DNA of 64,000 bases, taken from NCBI GenBank assembly GCA_900491605.1, contig UESW01003880.1:1158037-1222036 (forward strand), in the 5' to 3' direction. Positions within the stretch are counted from its first letter, which is position 1. Every line of letters starts with the position of its first letter. A program made the position numbers and the translations under genes. Below the pieces are notes generated by a model that worked only from the letters and a program-made list of their open reading frames with translations, made no database searches and had not been told where the DNA came from. The DNA is from Calamus simplicifolius. Its lineage: Eukaryota; Streptophyta; Magnoliopsida; Arecales; Arecaceae. Positions 1 through 12,075 of the stretch are shown here, one piece after another.

Positions 1-962
1 CAAGTTGCAACATAGGCTTTCTTCTTCTTCTTGAAAGTCTTTTCAGTTGAGGACATCGTATCTAAAGTGCCCCGGTTTCTTACACTCATAGCAATCAAGG
101 GGTCTTTCTCTTTGTCCTTGTCCTTTCTTTTCTTTTTCTCCTTCCATCTTAAATCCAGATTTCTTCTTTTGGAAGGGTCTTTTCTTCTCATGAATTTTTT
201 GAATTTTCTTGCTAGAAGAGCTGTCTCATCATCATCATCATCATCATGCACTTTCCTCACTTTCTGCAGCCTTAAGAGCTATAGTTTCTTTTCTTGACTT
301 CCTCCTCTTGATGTTGTTTCATGGTTAGCTCATGAGTCATCAAGGATCCAAGTAGCTCCTCTAGGGGTAATGTGTTGAGGTCCTTGGCTTCTTGGATTGC
401 TGTCACCTTTGCTTCCCAAGTCCTTGGAAGTGACCTAAGAATTTTGCGAACAAGTTCAGAATTAGTATAGGTTTTTCCAAGACTTTTCAACCATTCACAA
501 TATCGGTAAATCTAGTGTACATGCAAGCTATAGTTTCAGTTTGCTCCATGCTAAATAATTCATATTTATGAACAAGAATATTTATTTAGATTCTTTTACT
601 TGGTTGGTACCCTCATGGGTAACCTCTAATCTATCCCAAATCTCTTTTGCGGAATTACATGTAGAAATGCGATTAAATTCATTAGCATCTAATGAACAAT
701 ATAAGACATTCATGGCCTTAGCATTGAGCTGTGCCATTTTCCTATCATTATCATTCCAATCCCTTTCGGGCTTTGAACAATAGTGCCATCAACAATGTGT
801 GTGGGTGTACTAGGTCCATTATTATAACACCCACAATTCATAATCAGAAGCTTGAATGAATATCCTCATTCTTGCTTTCCAATATGAATAGTTGGAACCA
901 TTAAATAAGGGAGGTCTATTTGTAGAATGACCTTCGGCAAATGATCCAACATGAGCTGCCAT
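1..962 (-). pseudogene. Copia gag polyprotein, degenerate, 3' end off the window
   Basis: Gag forms the retroelement particle and binds its RNA. Reading from an ATG at 962-960, the N-terminus shows the typical Copia pattern with FNGSNYSYWKARM followed by ELW (DUF4219/UBN2 type). The frame is then lost to stops around 820-830 and resumes further on. A UBN2-type block with RKILRSLPRTWEAKVTAI lies at about 490-360. A zinc-knuckle remnant beginning YECKKPGHF lies near 95-60, before a lysine-rich stretch. The family normally continues from here into protease and integrase beyond the left edge. The family is clear; the stops and shifts mark it as non-functional. Confidence 0.85.
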
Positions 963-1009
963 TTGGATCTTTAGCTCTTGATCGTGTGATCAAATTCTAA
1001 TGAGCACTT

Positions 1010-1021
1010 GCTCTGATACCA
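1010..1021 (-). promoter_or_regulatory. Primer binding site for initiator Met tRNA
   Basis: Minus-strand TGGTATCAGAGC lies three bases inside the LTR end. It is complementary to the 3' end of plant initiator tRNA-Met, the usual Copia primer. It fixes the element's orientation as minus and confirms the adjacent repeat as the 5' LTR. Confidence 0.9.
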
Positions 1022-1023
1022 AT

Positions 1024-2499
1024 TGTTGGCCCAGATGGCAACCCAAGAGGGGGGGGGGGTGAATTGGGTTCTTAAAAAATTTAACCTTTTAAAAAATTAT
1101 CTGCTCTAAGACAAATGAAATCGATTGCAATGCAAATATAAAGCACAAACAAGGAGATAGAGATAGAGATAATGAATGCACGACAAACACAAATTTTATA
1201 GTGGTTCGGTGTATCCAACACCTACGTCCACTCCCAAGATTCACTTGGGTCCACACTATAATCAACTAGATTACAGCCGAGTTATTTTACAAGAGCACAA
1301 CTCACAACTTGTTGTTTTTCCTCCGGGATCACAACGAACCCAGCCGGTTTTCTGGGCTCACCAGCACAAAACCCTAAACTCAAGCTAATCTAGCTTGACC
1401 CGAGGTTAACAACCTCCACTAGTTCAATCCCCTTGATAGAACTAGCACAAACAAATATAAGAATGTTTTACAATGATTCGCAGCTCCTTAGTTGAGCAAA
1501 TATTCAAAATAAAGTAAACAAGTTTAGAAAAGCCTGTTTGGAGATGATTAATTTGAGCTTTTCTTCTTTTCCTCTTCTTCCTTTGGAATGATGAATAAGC
1601 CTCAGCTTTAATCCCTCACAGTCGTTGCAGTTGAGAAGATTGGAAATGGAAGAAATTTTGCTTTTTCTTCAATTTGGGAAATCCACCGATTTTTTGATTT
1701 GGGCGCCTTGGATTCCTCTTTGAGCTTTTTGGAGTGGAAGGATTTGAGTTTGAATGCTTTTCTCTTGAGATTCAGGCTCAGCTTTCTCAGATTTTGATTT
1801 GAAATTTTTCTTTTTTCTTCTCTTTTTTTTTAAATGGGTGTTTTCCCCTTTTTATAGATTTTCTTCAATCCATTTTGGGATAAAACTAGCCGTTGGAGTG
1901 TACCTGAAACAAAAATATCCGTTAGAAATTAGGTAAAAAGGAAATATTACCGTTAGAGCTGATCTGACAATTTAAATTTCGTTCCAGTCAGGTTGGAGTC
2001 GGCTCCAACTTTTCAGGTGTCGACTCCAGATCGTTTTTCCAAAAATAGAAATTTCCGAGTTCGTTGAGGAGTTGGCTCTGAAAAAGTAAGTGTCGGCTCG
2101 CCATCGCCAGGTGTCGGCTCCCGAATACTGTATGTGTTGGCTCCAGGATGCTCAAAAAATCAACGTTCTATCCACGCATCAGAGTCGGCTCCAGACACCG
2201 TAAGTGTCGACTCCAAACTCTGGGTGTCGGCTCCGAAACTCTGGGTGTCGGCTCCGAACCGTATCAAAAATCAGAATAAAATTTGAATGGCCATGGGGTC
2301 GGCTCCAGGAATTCTAAGTGTCGACTCCAGTTTCTGAAACTTTGAAATTGAAGTTTTGCAATGGATTCAAAACACGTTTCTTAATTCATTTAATTGATCA
2401 GATAATTTTAACTCCTGAAACACTTCTCAAATCCATTAGTAATCAAATAAATATACTCAATTCCTTTATTAATCATCAAAATCAATAATTGGGTCAACA
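1024..2499 (-). repeat. 5' LTR of the Copia element
   Basis: On the minus strand it begins TGTTGACCCAATT and ends GGGCCAACA, giving the TG...CA ends and about 1,476 bp. A TATA-like CTATAAAAAGGGG lies on the minus strand near 1858-1845. The U3 part (about 1990-2330) carries dispersed direct repeats around a core GTCGGCTCC. A run of eleven Gs near 1050 interrupts the R/U5 side. Confidence 0.85.
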
Positions 2500-2859
2500 A
2501 CGTGCCTGATCAGATCTGACCCACCAACCGTCCGCAGTATGCATGTGTGATGACTGAGCTCACCTACTTGCAACAGTCTGCAGTAACAGTCTAAATCAAG
2601 TGGTCACGCACTCTGATGAGACTTGATCCACCAACTATGCAGCCACCCATATTTGATGGGACACAGCCTGCAGCTTTGACAAGCCACGAAGAAGTTATCC
2701 ATCATGAAGCCCCAATTAAATTAGATGGGACAAATTCTACTAAGTCTGACATTTCGTCCAAAAAGTCATCATTCATCCACAAAGTCACCATCCATTAAAG
2801 GCTCCACATAACTCGTTCCATCACTAAATAACAAGGAATATCAATAAAATGGATAAGAA

Positions 2860-3135
2860 GGACCCCCGACCAGGTAATGAACTCATAATACTTCTAAACG
2901 CTTATACTTGCTCATACAGAAAACATCTCTCTAAGCATCTCTCTCTTTCGAGCTTGCTCAAGCTCACGATTTTGCTCTGAGCACTAACTTGAGCGTCAAG
3001 GGTCTTCGTCGGAATCTCCGGTTCCTGAGATTTTTTTGCAGGCTCTCGAACGTAAGAAGCTCGTCGAAAGATCCCAGACTCGTAGAGAAGGCAACCGGAC
3101 GCTCGTGGATATTCGAAGAGGATGATCTGGCTACA
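2860..3135 (+). repeat. 3' part of a gypsy-type LTR (fragment)
   Basis: This stretch repeats, with substitutions, the end of the LTRs at 7.5-7.8 and 13.3-13.6 kb: a pyrimidine-rich leader, CTTGAGCGTC, a CTCCGGTTC block, TTTGCAGGCTC, and an end in CTACA. No PBS follows, so it is an old solo or truncated LTR. Its left boundary is unclear; related sequence may reach back to about 2507, next to the Copia LTR. Confidence 0.6.
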
Positions 3136-6100
3136 ATACTATCCTTTATTATTTTAATTCACATCTCCTTCGTTCGGTATACATTAAAAGATGTGCGACT
3201 ACATGAGTCATAAACCATAATTCTAATTACTATCTATAAGCACTTAACTTTCAAAATCAAATATTTGCCAATTACATCGTTCATCCACGCAAGGTTCTTG
3301 ATTTTTTTTTTCATTTTTTTGAAATTTTCTCCATTATCTTTATCTTCTTAATAAGATTAATGGCTTCTCTCTTACTTACGGCTAAAAATGTTCTCTGGTC
3401 AAATTCAAAAGCTCATTGAGTTGTTAGGCTGAATTTTGGTTGAATGGTTTTTGCCCTTGTAGACCCCATTAGCCTAAAAATCAAGATATGAATTAGATTA
3501 CAACAGGGCTTAGCAACACCTTGCTTGGCTCAAGCCAAAGCCTTTTAAATATTTAACAAAAAAATATAATTTTTAAGATAACAAATCATATGCATCTTTT
3601 TTTCTCTTGATGCTAAGATTGATTACCTTATGCCATTAGCATTACCAAAAAGAAAAACTGATCTTCTCTTCGATCTTCTTTTCGCTCTTGAACTTCTTTT
3701 GAGCTGAGATCCTTTCCCCCCCCCCCCCCCCCCCATAACAACACTATATTCTTGTTGGTAGCTACCCATCCTTTCATCATTTAGCACTCCTACCTTCCCC
3801 TCTTCTCTATCCTTATCCTTTTCATCTTCTTTCAGCATCGGTGCTCGATGCTCAGGGAGGGAGGGGGCAAAGACCGAAGCAATCGAGAAAGGAAAGAAAA
3901 GTCGAGAGGGTAGGAGGTATCGAAACGAACGGGGAGAAGCCAAAAGAGGGCGGTTGCCAAAGCGAATGGGGTGGAAGGGTGAGCGGGGGCGTCAAAGCGA
4001 ACATGAAAGGATAGAAAGGGTTTCCGAAGTGAACATAGAAAAAAGCCAGGAGGGGTCAAATCGGAGTGAATAAAAAGAAAGAAAGAAAAAAGAGGATTTT
4101 AAGATTAATTTAAAAAATTAAAAATTTTAAAAATATAGAAAGTAATTTTTTCTATGCAAATAGAAGCTTTCAAATTGGTGTCATCATTTACACTTAAAAT
4201 AAATTTAAAGCAAAAGTGTTAACCATAAGGTTGTCCAACTTGAGGAAAAGAAGTGCTTTACCCTTTAAGCGATGCTTCTTGAAGGGAAAAATAAGATAAG
4301 AGAAAAAAAGTTAACAAGACGAAAGGAAAGTAATGGTTATTATGAGATAAAGGTTGCTTTAGGTACGGGCGGTCGGAAGAAAGAGGGTGGCGCGATGAGG
4401 GAGGAGGCGGAGGTGGGGTACGCGTAGCGCCGGCACCGGTGGCGACGTAGACTTGGTGCAGGGTGTTTTTTTGAAACGGAGGAGGAAACGGAAGGAGGGG
4501 GCAGCCCAACCATTTCCTCATTGCTGTTACAAACTCCGTTGGCACGGTGTGACATAACCTCCGTTGGCACGGTGGCTGAGCCAAGACTGGGGGTGGAGAC
4601 TACCCGTGGATGAGCCAAGGCTTGGGCATTTATATTCTTATATTACATATTATATAGTTTTTAAAAAAAATATGATATATATTTTGTATGAATATATAAT
4701 TTTTTTCAAAAGGAAACCAGTGATCTTCTAAGAGTTAGTATTAACAAGCTCACTCAAATTTTTGAGAAGTTGCACACATATAAATATATTATGCAAAGCT
4801 CTTGAATATTATTATTAGACCGGCTCATGCGTTCTATTCTTGTTCTGAGGACATACCCAACCTGATTTATACCCATCATTGTTTAGGACAAATAGTAATT
4901 ACTTATTCTTTATAAGCATTTTTTAAAAAAAATTACATTTAAACCTTATTTTTTTACTTACAAATAAATTTTAATATCATACCTATTATAATAAATCTTT
5001 TTTTTTCAAATTAATCTATTGCTTTTTTTTTTTTTTTTTGGGGGGGGGGGGAGGGGGGGTCCGAGGGAGGGGGGGGTGTGATAATTTTAAAAGAAGTTCA
5101 AATATTCAACAGGGCATATAAATTTTTTTCAGAATCTAAAGAACAATCGTCTATCCTCATATAAATACAGAATTACCCTTGATTAGGCATATTATTAAAG
5201 TATGATGACATGTTGTTAATTATTAAAATCATACAATTTTTATTTATGCTCAACCAATCAGCGTGAAACTTTATCAGATCTTCTAAAATAATTTTATTTA
5301 TATGTACATAAAATTTTAAAAATATAATAGTTCTATTTTTTAATTAATTTAGATCTTATTTATATATTCATTTATGTTGAACTTAGTCAAGTTATATGAG
5401 CAAGGTAGGAGAAGCATATATTTATATATTCATTTATATATTCATGGCAAAAGTTTGGCTCCTCCTACTTCTTATTGAATGAGACTATGTCCAACCAACT
5501 AAATTTTAAGACAACACAAGCTGTTCATAGAAATCCTAGTTTAATGATCTCATCTATAGGAAGGTCAAAGGAAAATAAGTCATAAAATTTTCTTTTGCAC
5601 TGAAGGACTGAGCCAAGAGTTCATTGGCCATTTGTTTTGTCCGCATGCATGAAAGGTATCCCGGTTCCACTTTTGCTGCTGCTTTGGCATCATCATCTTT
5701 CGCTTATCACACCTAATCCCATTAGTTTCGATGCTCTCTTATTATATAGCTGAAGAAAGTTCCAGGTGCGTTGGGAGATGCCTTTCAGTCAATCTAAGTG
5801 ATGCGCATTGGCCTTGTTTAAGTAGAGCTGGTTAACCCATACCCATAGCCAAATCCAAAATATATTCATTAGGTTTAATTTTAAATCCAAATTCAGCTAA
5901 AGCTTTGCAGCCGTATTTCATGTTGGATCCCTAAAAGAAAAAATGCTAGATATCATAAATTTTTTTTTAAGTAGACATTAGATATTTAATAAATTCTTTT
6001 ATGGACTATTTTTAAAATTATTTAAAACATTCAAAATGTCACCTCATGTATTATCAAATTTTTAAAAAATGTAAAAAAAAATATAAAAAAAAAATAGAAA

Positions 6101-6685
6101 GGATATTTATTCAGTATTACCTTTGTTATTCAAGCATTCCTGCAATTAAAAGACATGAAGAATGAAAACACCATGCGATAATCAAGCCCGATGTAAAATT
6201 TAATAAATATTATAAAACGGCTTTCACAATTAATGACATTGATAGAAATTCGATGCAGCAAGATGGTTATGGTTTCACCACTTCATTTATGATTTTTAAT
6301 GATTAAAATATTAATAAATATACATATGAAATTATATACACATAATTCTTTAAAAGCAAGAGCGGGAGGGTTTGGTTGCACCGGGTTAGTTCATAATTGA
6401 TTGATATATATGCTAGCTTTTTTTTTTTTTTTTGATCACGGGTCTCATCATTCTCTCTCGCTTGCTAGGTCTCTCTCTTGCTTTCCTTTCCATTTGCTTT
6501 ATCCCATCTTTCTCTCTCTTTTCCTTCCTTGATGTTATTTTTGTCTTAAAAAAAACAATAGAGGTGGAATAGAGTGTGCACTATTCCTTGCACAGAATGG
6601 AACCTCTCATATGAGTTGCGCATGCATGCAAGATAAGATTTACATAGCTGGAGGACTATATTGGTATCATCCAATGTAATGTGGC
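3136..6685. other. AT-rich spacer, no gene recognised
   Basis: Mostly AT-rich DNA with long homopolymers (a C run at about 3718-3734, a T run then G run at about 5023-5058) and a short GC-rich patch at 4370-4600. Open frames here are short, low in complexity and match no family I recognise. Confidence 0.6.
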
Positions 6686-7775
6686 TGATCCGACGCCACC
6701 GTGAAGAAAAAAACTGACGAATCCCCAACATCCATCCATGGCATTGCTCCCAGCTGTTATATGCTTTAATGGTAAGGTCATAATGACTTGGAGGGCATTT
6801 ATGGCTTCCATGATGGTCCCATCGACCTCAGACATGTTCCCCTCTCGGTCATAATGACTTGAACCCCTTCGACCTATCGAACCAATGCACTTAAGGCTGC
6901 ATTCATTACTCTAAAGCATTTATTGCCTTATTCATTCCCATGTATAAAGGCATTTATGGCCTCATAAAGGCCACGTACATCCCGCTTAAAGACATTTAAT
7001 GCCTTATTTCCTTCCGAGGCATTTATGGTTGCCCCCTTCGACTTCAGAAGTGCTCCTTCCCTTCGACATGAATAGCGGCCTCGGTAATGAACAGTGCCAT
7101 GCAAGTATTCACGGCCTTTTCTGAAGCTCACGCAAGCACTCTAAATCAATGCTCTACGAGGGACAGTTGGCTTTAACTCAACATCATCTTCCCCTCAATG
7201 GTTGTACCTTGGGACCCACACAACTAACTTTATCACCCATCGCTGTTAACTTTATTACCCATCGCTGTTTGCGCAGGACAACCAAAAAGGTGATGTAGGG
7301 GACACATCTGGCAAGCACCGTAACGATCGGTCATGCCCTGTAGCCACCTACTGACGAGATATGGCCTGTAGCTTGACACGTCACATGGAGGTAAGCTCCA
7401 TTGTGCTGCCATCAATTAATGCTCCGACAAGTGATCACGCCCCAAGCCCATGGACTCTGGGCATCTATAAAAAGGGTAAGAGGGACCCCAACTAGGTACA
7501 CTAAGAACTCCAAGAATTGAGAACACACCACAATCTTAACACTCATTCTTTCCCACAGAGAGCACGACTCTAAGCTTCTCTCTTCTTCTCTCTTTGAGCT
7601 TCCTCAAGCTAACGGCTATTGCCTAGAGCACTGACTTGAGCGTTGGAGGGTCCCCGCCGGAATCTCCGGCCCCGGGACTTGTTTGCAGGCCCACAGGCGC
7701 AGGAGCTTGCCGGAGGATCCCGGGCCCGCTGGAGGAGGCAATCGGATGCTCGGGGATGGTGATTTGGCATCAACA
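6686..7775 (+). repeat. 5' LTR of the pol-less element
   Basis: It aligns with 12076-13562, from AACTGACGA near 6710 through the TATA-like TATAAAAA at 7466-7473 to the end CATCAACA. It is about 400 bp shorter than its partner. The main reason is that it has only one or two copies of the GGAGGGCATTTATGGC unit that is amplified in the right LTR. The exact first base is uncertain. Confidence 0.7.
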
Positions 7776-7841
7776 GATTGGGTGCCAGGCCCGCAGTCGC
7801 AAGGAGCTAAGCTACAAGCTCTCACTCCCTCTACGACAATA

Positions 7842-9726
7842 ATGGAAGCTTCCACTAGTTATGCTGGGGGCACCCTTAACAAGCTGAGCAACAAGATGCT
7901 AGTTCTTTATTCCACCATCATCACCAGTTCATGCCATTCAAGCAAAATACCATGTCACCCTCTTTCCAAAGATTTGTTTGCAGGCCCGCAGGCGCAAAGA
8001 GCTCGAGGATCCTGGGCCCGCTTGAGGAGGCGACCGTAGGGGTGGCAATCGTGTCGTGTCGTGTCCAGGTCGTGTCATGTTTTGGTCGGGTTGAAAACAT
8101 CAACTCAAACACGACCTATGAGTTAAATGGGTTAGGTAATTTGGACACGAACACAACCTGACTCGAAACACGACTAACATGTGACTCCAGATTTACACAG
8201 GTAATAAAAGCTGTAACCCAATTTTAATAATTTAAATAACATTTAAGACATTTGTAAATATGGGATAATAATTAATGGAATATAAACATGAAAGCTTACT
8301 GATTCCTAGCATTTAAACGTATAATAAAAGCTGTAACCCAATTTTAATAATTTAAATAATATTAAGACATTTGTAATTGTAAATATGGGATAATAATTAA
8401 TGAATATAAACATAAAGCTCACGTAATTTTTTTTTCCTTTTCTTCATGATTAATTGATGAAAGATGGGAAAGACTCTGATTGCCAACAAGGGAAGACTCT
8501 AATTACCAACAGAAGACTCTGATTGCGAATAGGGGAAGACTCTGATTGCCAACAGGGGATGAGCAATCAAAGTGCCTCCTGAATTGTAAAAGTAGTTAAT
8601 ATTTATATGCATTAAAGATGCTGGATTTGAAAAAATGGACCATGAAAGAGATGACATTATGACATACGATAACTAATTTTGTGAAGAAGAGATGAGGAGA
8701 TGGGAGAAGGGAGCCCGATCTAACTAAAGGACCTGCAGTCCTCTTGTCTTCAACGGAGCCCGACCATTGTTGGAAGTTAGCCATGGCTTCCCACCCTTGC
8801 CAGAAACTAGATCTAGAGATCTAGATCCATCCGAATGCTGTCGCCGTCTCTTCTTCGGCGATGGTTTTTAGCAAGACTCAACCCACAACCCACAGAGAAC
8901 AAGGATACATACAGGGTAACCGGGGATGAAACAAAAATTACCAATGGATTTCGTTGCTTGCCGGTGACGATTTCTGCTCGTCGGTGATAATCGGAAAGAT
9001 CTGGCAACTCCAAAGCTTCGATGAAGGCAAGCGGCAAAAATAAATGGCCGAATGGAAGGCTAGAAGCTAGGGTTAGGGTTGACTGTTAAAGGGGCGAGCG
9101 GAACTGCGGAAGGCGAGCGGGCGTTGGGCGAGCGAAGGAATACCAAAATAACTCAGAGTTAAAAGCGAGCGGGTTGTGATCCTTGTGGACTTGTGGGCCT
9201 ATGGGCCAGTGGACTACAGCGGGTTCGGGTTATCCCGATTAAATACACGGGTCAAAACAGGTCAGACGGGTTCGTGTCGACCGATTAAATACACAGGTCA
9301 ATTTGGGTCATTTCGGGTTAAGCGGTTGAATCCGAACAACGACCCATTTAAATTTTGTGTTGACGGGTCGTGTCATACACAGGTTGTACCAAAAAATAGT
9401 CATCCAAACCCATTTAATTCGTGTCGTGTTCATATCGAGTTATCGTGTCGTGTCAAAAATTGCCACCCCTAGGTGACCGAACGCTCACGGACGCTTGAAG
9501 AAAGTGACTTGGCGTCAACAGATTGGCGCGCCAGGTAGGGGAGAAAGTAGAGTTCTGTGACACTAAGCTACAAGCTCTCACTCCCTCTATGACAACAATG
9601 GAAGCTTCCGCTAGTTATGCTGGGGGGCACCCTCAACAAGCTGAGCAACAAGATGCTAGTTCTCTGTTCCACCATCACCACCAGTTCATGCCATTCAAGC
9701 AAAATACCGTGCCACCCTCACCCTGA
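7842..9726 (+). pseudogene. Gag N-terminus, two truncated copies
   Basis: Both copies begin MEASxSYAGG and continue with a glutamine- and histidine-rich stretch (HHHHQFMPFKQNT). The copy starting at 9598 stays open to a stop at 9724-9726, about 42 residues. The copy starting at 7842 loses the frame early. Nothing after the stop resembles a capsid domain, so neither could make a working Gag. Identification rests on position after the PBS rather than on a recognised domain. Confidence 0.5.
8037..9471. mobile_element. Non-autonomous hAT DNA transposon, 1,435 bp
   Basis: The ends are perfect 13-bp inverted repeats, TAGGGGTGGCAAT and ATTGCCACCCCTA. They are flanked by an 8-bp target duplication with one difference (GGCGACCG at 8029-8036, GGTGACCG at 9472-9479), which is diagnostic of hAT. 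Subterminal regions are crowded with GTGTCGTG/CACGAC and GGGTCA motifs, as expected for transposase binding. Inside are a tandem copy of a block of about 100 bp (8198-8300 and 8318-8420) and four copies of a short unit around AAGACTCTGATTGCC (8470-8560). No transposase is encoded. Confidence 0.9.
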
Positions 9727-9840
9727 AGATCCAAGCATTAGCGACAGTTATTCAAAGGCTATGGGAGCAATATTCCATGGCCACGTCGCAACAAGCTCAG
9801 GAGCAAAAGCAACCTCAAACTCAACTCAACGGCAATTTAA

Positions 9841-12075
9841 GGCTCGGGCTCATTAGCCAGCAAGAGCGCCACTCCTTGCCATCCAAATCCTAACTCCTGG
9901 TCACCTCAAGTATTTATGGGCATTTTTTATTCCTAGCGGTGATAAGCTAAGGCATAATGCAAGTGGAAGATGAGGACAAAGGGCTTTGACCGTTGATCTA
10001 TTTACCCCCCCTCTCTTTTCTCTACTACACCCAGAGCCAATCTGAACCCAAGACCTCCTGCGGATTCCATTCCAGCTGCCTTCGGATTTCAGCACTGGTA
10101 CCCTCGCCTTCAATCAACATAGTTATCTGGGGGGCAGGTCGTTAACTCAGCGGAAGGAGAGAGAGACCGTGGTAGCTAGAGGGCCCCTTGCCTTGAACCA
10201 ATGTAGAGGCTGCCTGATAACTCCCAGCAACATCCTCTCCTAACCGTCCTCCTTCAGCGGACTCTCCCGGCCGCTCGTCTTCAACAGTGCTGGCTGCCCG
10301 GGCTTCCCTCAGCGACCTCTAGCTCTGGAGTCCAACTCCGACTCTCATCCGTGGCTCCGCTCCAGCGTCCCCGGCTCTAGATCCCATCTCTCTCTCTTTA
10401 CTGCACTCTGAAGATGGGTCCCCAGCTTCATTTCGGAGAGGAGCTGGTCATCAACCAACTCCAAGCTCGTCCCAACTTGATTCCCTGGGGGGCAGACCAC
10501 CAGCGGGCGGAAGTGCTCAAATCCGCAGAAGGAAAATAAGGGTGCTACAAGAGCTAAGTATGCTGCACTTTAGACAGTTTTCTTTCATTGATACTTAAAA
10601 ATATCATACAGGGAAGACTAACCTTGCATCAGCATTCAAGACCAATGTACCATTGGCACCGAAGACCGGTGTACCATTGGATCCAAAAAGCTCAACTCCG
10701 GTCGGCACTCAAAGCCTGATGTACCATCATCACTAAAGCCCGAGGCCAGCTTAGCACAAAAGGCACTTGACGACTCTCAACTCTCAGGTCACCCTCCGGG
10801 GTTAAAAGGCACCTGAGCCTGGTCCAATTACCCTCAGGTCATCCTTCGGGGTTAAAAAGGGACCTGAGCCTTATCCAAGCACCCTCAGGTCACTCTCCGG
10901 GGTTAAAAGGCACCTGAGCCTGGTCCAAGCACCCTCAGGTCACCCTTCGGGGTTTAAAAGGCACCTGACGACTTTCAACTCTCAGGTCACCCTCCATGGT
11001 TAAAAGGCACCTGAGCCTGGTCCAAGCACCCTCAAGTCACCCTTCGGGGTTAAAAAGGCACCTGATGACTCAACTCTCAGGTCACCCTTCGGGTTCAAAA
11101 GGCTCTCAACGGCCTCAACTTTACCTCAGCGGCTTTGTCACAGTCTCAACGGCTTCATTTCAGTCTCAGCGGCTTCAACTCTGCATTAGCGGCCAACGGC
11201 CAATCGAGTAATACCTTCGTTTAAATTGTACACTTGCAACATATCGCTGGTACTTTCAGCTATCAAGAAGCCCCAAGACAGCTCACAGCTGGGAGAGGCC
11301 AACTCCTCAACTCACAGTTGACGGGCATCCACCTCTAAACTTCACGCCAAAAGTAAAGAGCCCCTCCAAGCTCACTAACAAATTCCACAAACATGGAGCC
11401 TCCCAAAATGAAGCAGAAGGAGACAAATTCCTCCAACAAAGAGTTAAGTATACTACAAGAAAAGTTTCTTTTCATTAGTATCTAAATACATTATGGGAAA
11501 ACCAACCATTCAAAAGGCTCTCAATGGTCCTGTGATCAAAAGGTCACCCCCGGGCCGGCCGCGAAACCCCCGTGGTGGTTCAAGACCTATGATTCCAGCG
11601 ACCTCAAGTCACCCCTCAGGCCAGCCACGAAACCCCCGAGGTGGTTCCAAGTAGCTCGACGGTATGGCGGCTAACAGATACCACTCAACCTGGTTAGCAT
11701 ACGCCCCGAGTCGGCTCAAATCCTTGACAGCCCGTACCCGCTCGAGTCACCTTTCGGACCAGCACACAGACACCCGAGGCAATTTTATTTCAGCCCCCGT
11801 GGCTCTATTTCCGCTTCGACAATTTTATTTCAGCCTCAACGGCTTATCTCTGCCTCTGTAGCATTATTGCAGCCTCAACGGCTCCCTCTGTCTTAGGAGC
11901 ATCATTGCGGCTTCATGGTTCTCTTCCTCAATGGCATGTGGACGGGGACCCATATCCAAACTTTATGTCAAAAGTTAAAGACCCCAAAGTCAAGTAGGGA
12001 TCAACCACTTGGGAGGTGATGCCCCTTTCGCCTTGTTGGAGTGGGCCCGCTTCGTCTTAGGGGCGAGGTGGCATC
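9841..12075 (+). other. Non-coding interior of the pol-less element
   Basis: No long frame matches a retroelement protein. At about 10770-11110 a unit of roughly 60 bp containing CCTCAGGTCACC, CGGGGTTAAAAGGCACCTGA and CCTGGTCCAAGC is repeated about six times with variation. A second unit with GCCGCGAAACCCCCG occurs twice at 11540-11650. Short GCCTCAACGGCTT motifs recur at 11100-11200 and 11830-11900. These repeats dominate the interior. Confidence 0.6.

Larger units (their letters stand above)
1..2499 (-). mobile_element. Ty1-copia LTR retrotransposon, 5' part only
   Basis: On the minus strand a long terminal repeat, a primer binding site and a gag region follow in the order expected for the 5' end of a Copia element. 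The element runs off the left edge, so pol and the 3' LTR are not visible and the target duplication cannot be tested; the base group just outside the LTR (ACGTG at 2500-2504) is the predicted duplication. Gag is broken, so this copy is not autonomous. Confidence 0.85.
7776..9740 (+). repeat. Duplicated LTR-end / PBS / gag-start block split by an hAT element
   Basis: The segment holding the LTR end, the PBS region and the first gag codons occurs twice. The first copy runs to about 7967 (gag ATG at 7842). The second restarts at about 7970 inside the LTR U5, is interrupted by the hAT element at 8037-9471, and continues through CATCAACA-like LTR end, PBS GATTGGCGCGCCAGG near 9520-9536 and the same gag start (ATG at 9598). 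The second copy has the cleaner PBS. Unequal exchange or template switching would explain it. Confidence 0.65.

Noticed and set aside
3623..4618. Short frames of about 75-108 codons
   Set aside because: Low-complexity translations over homopolymers with no recognisable domain.
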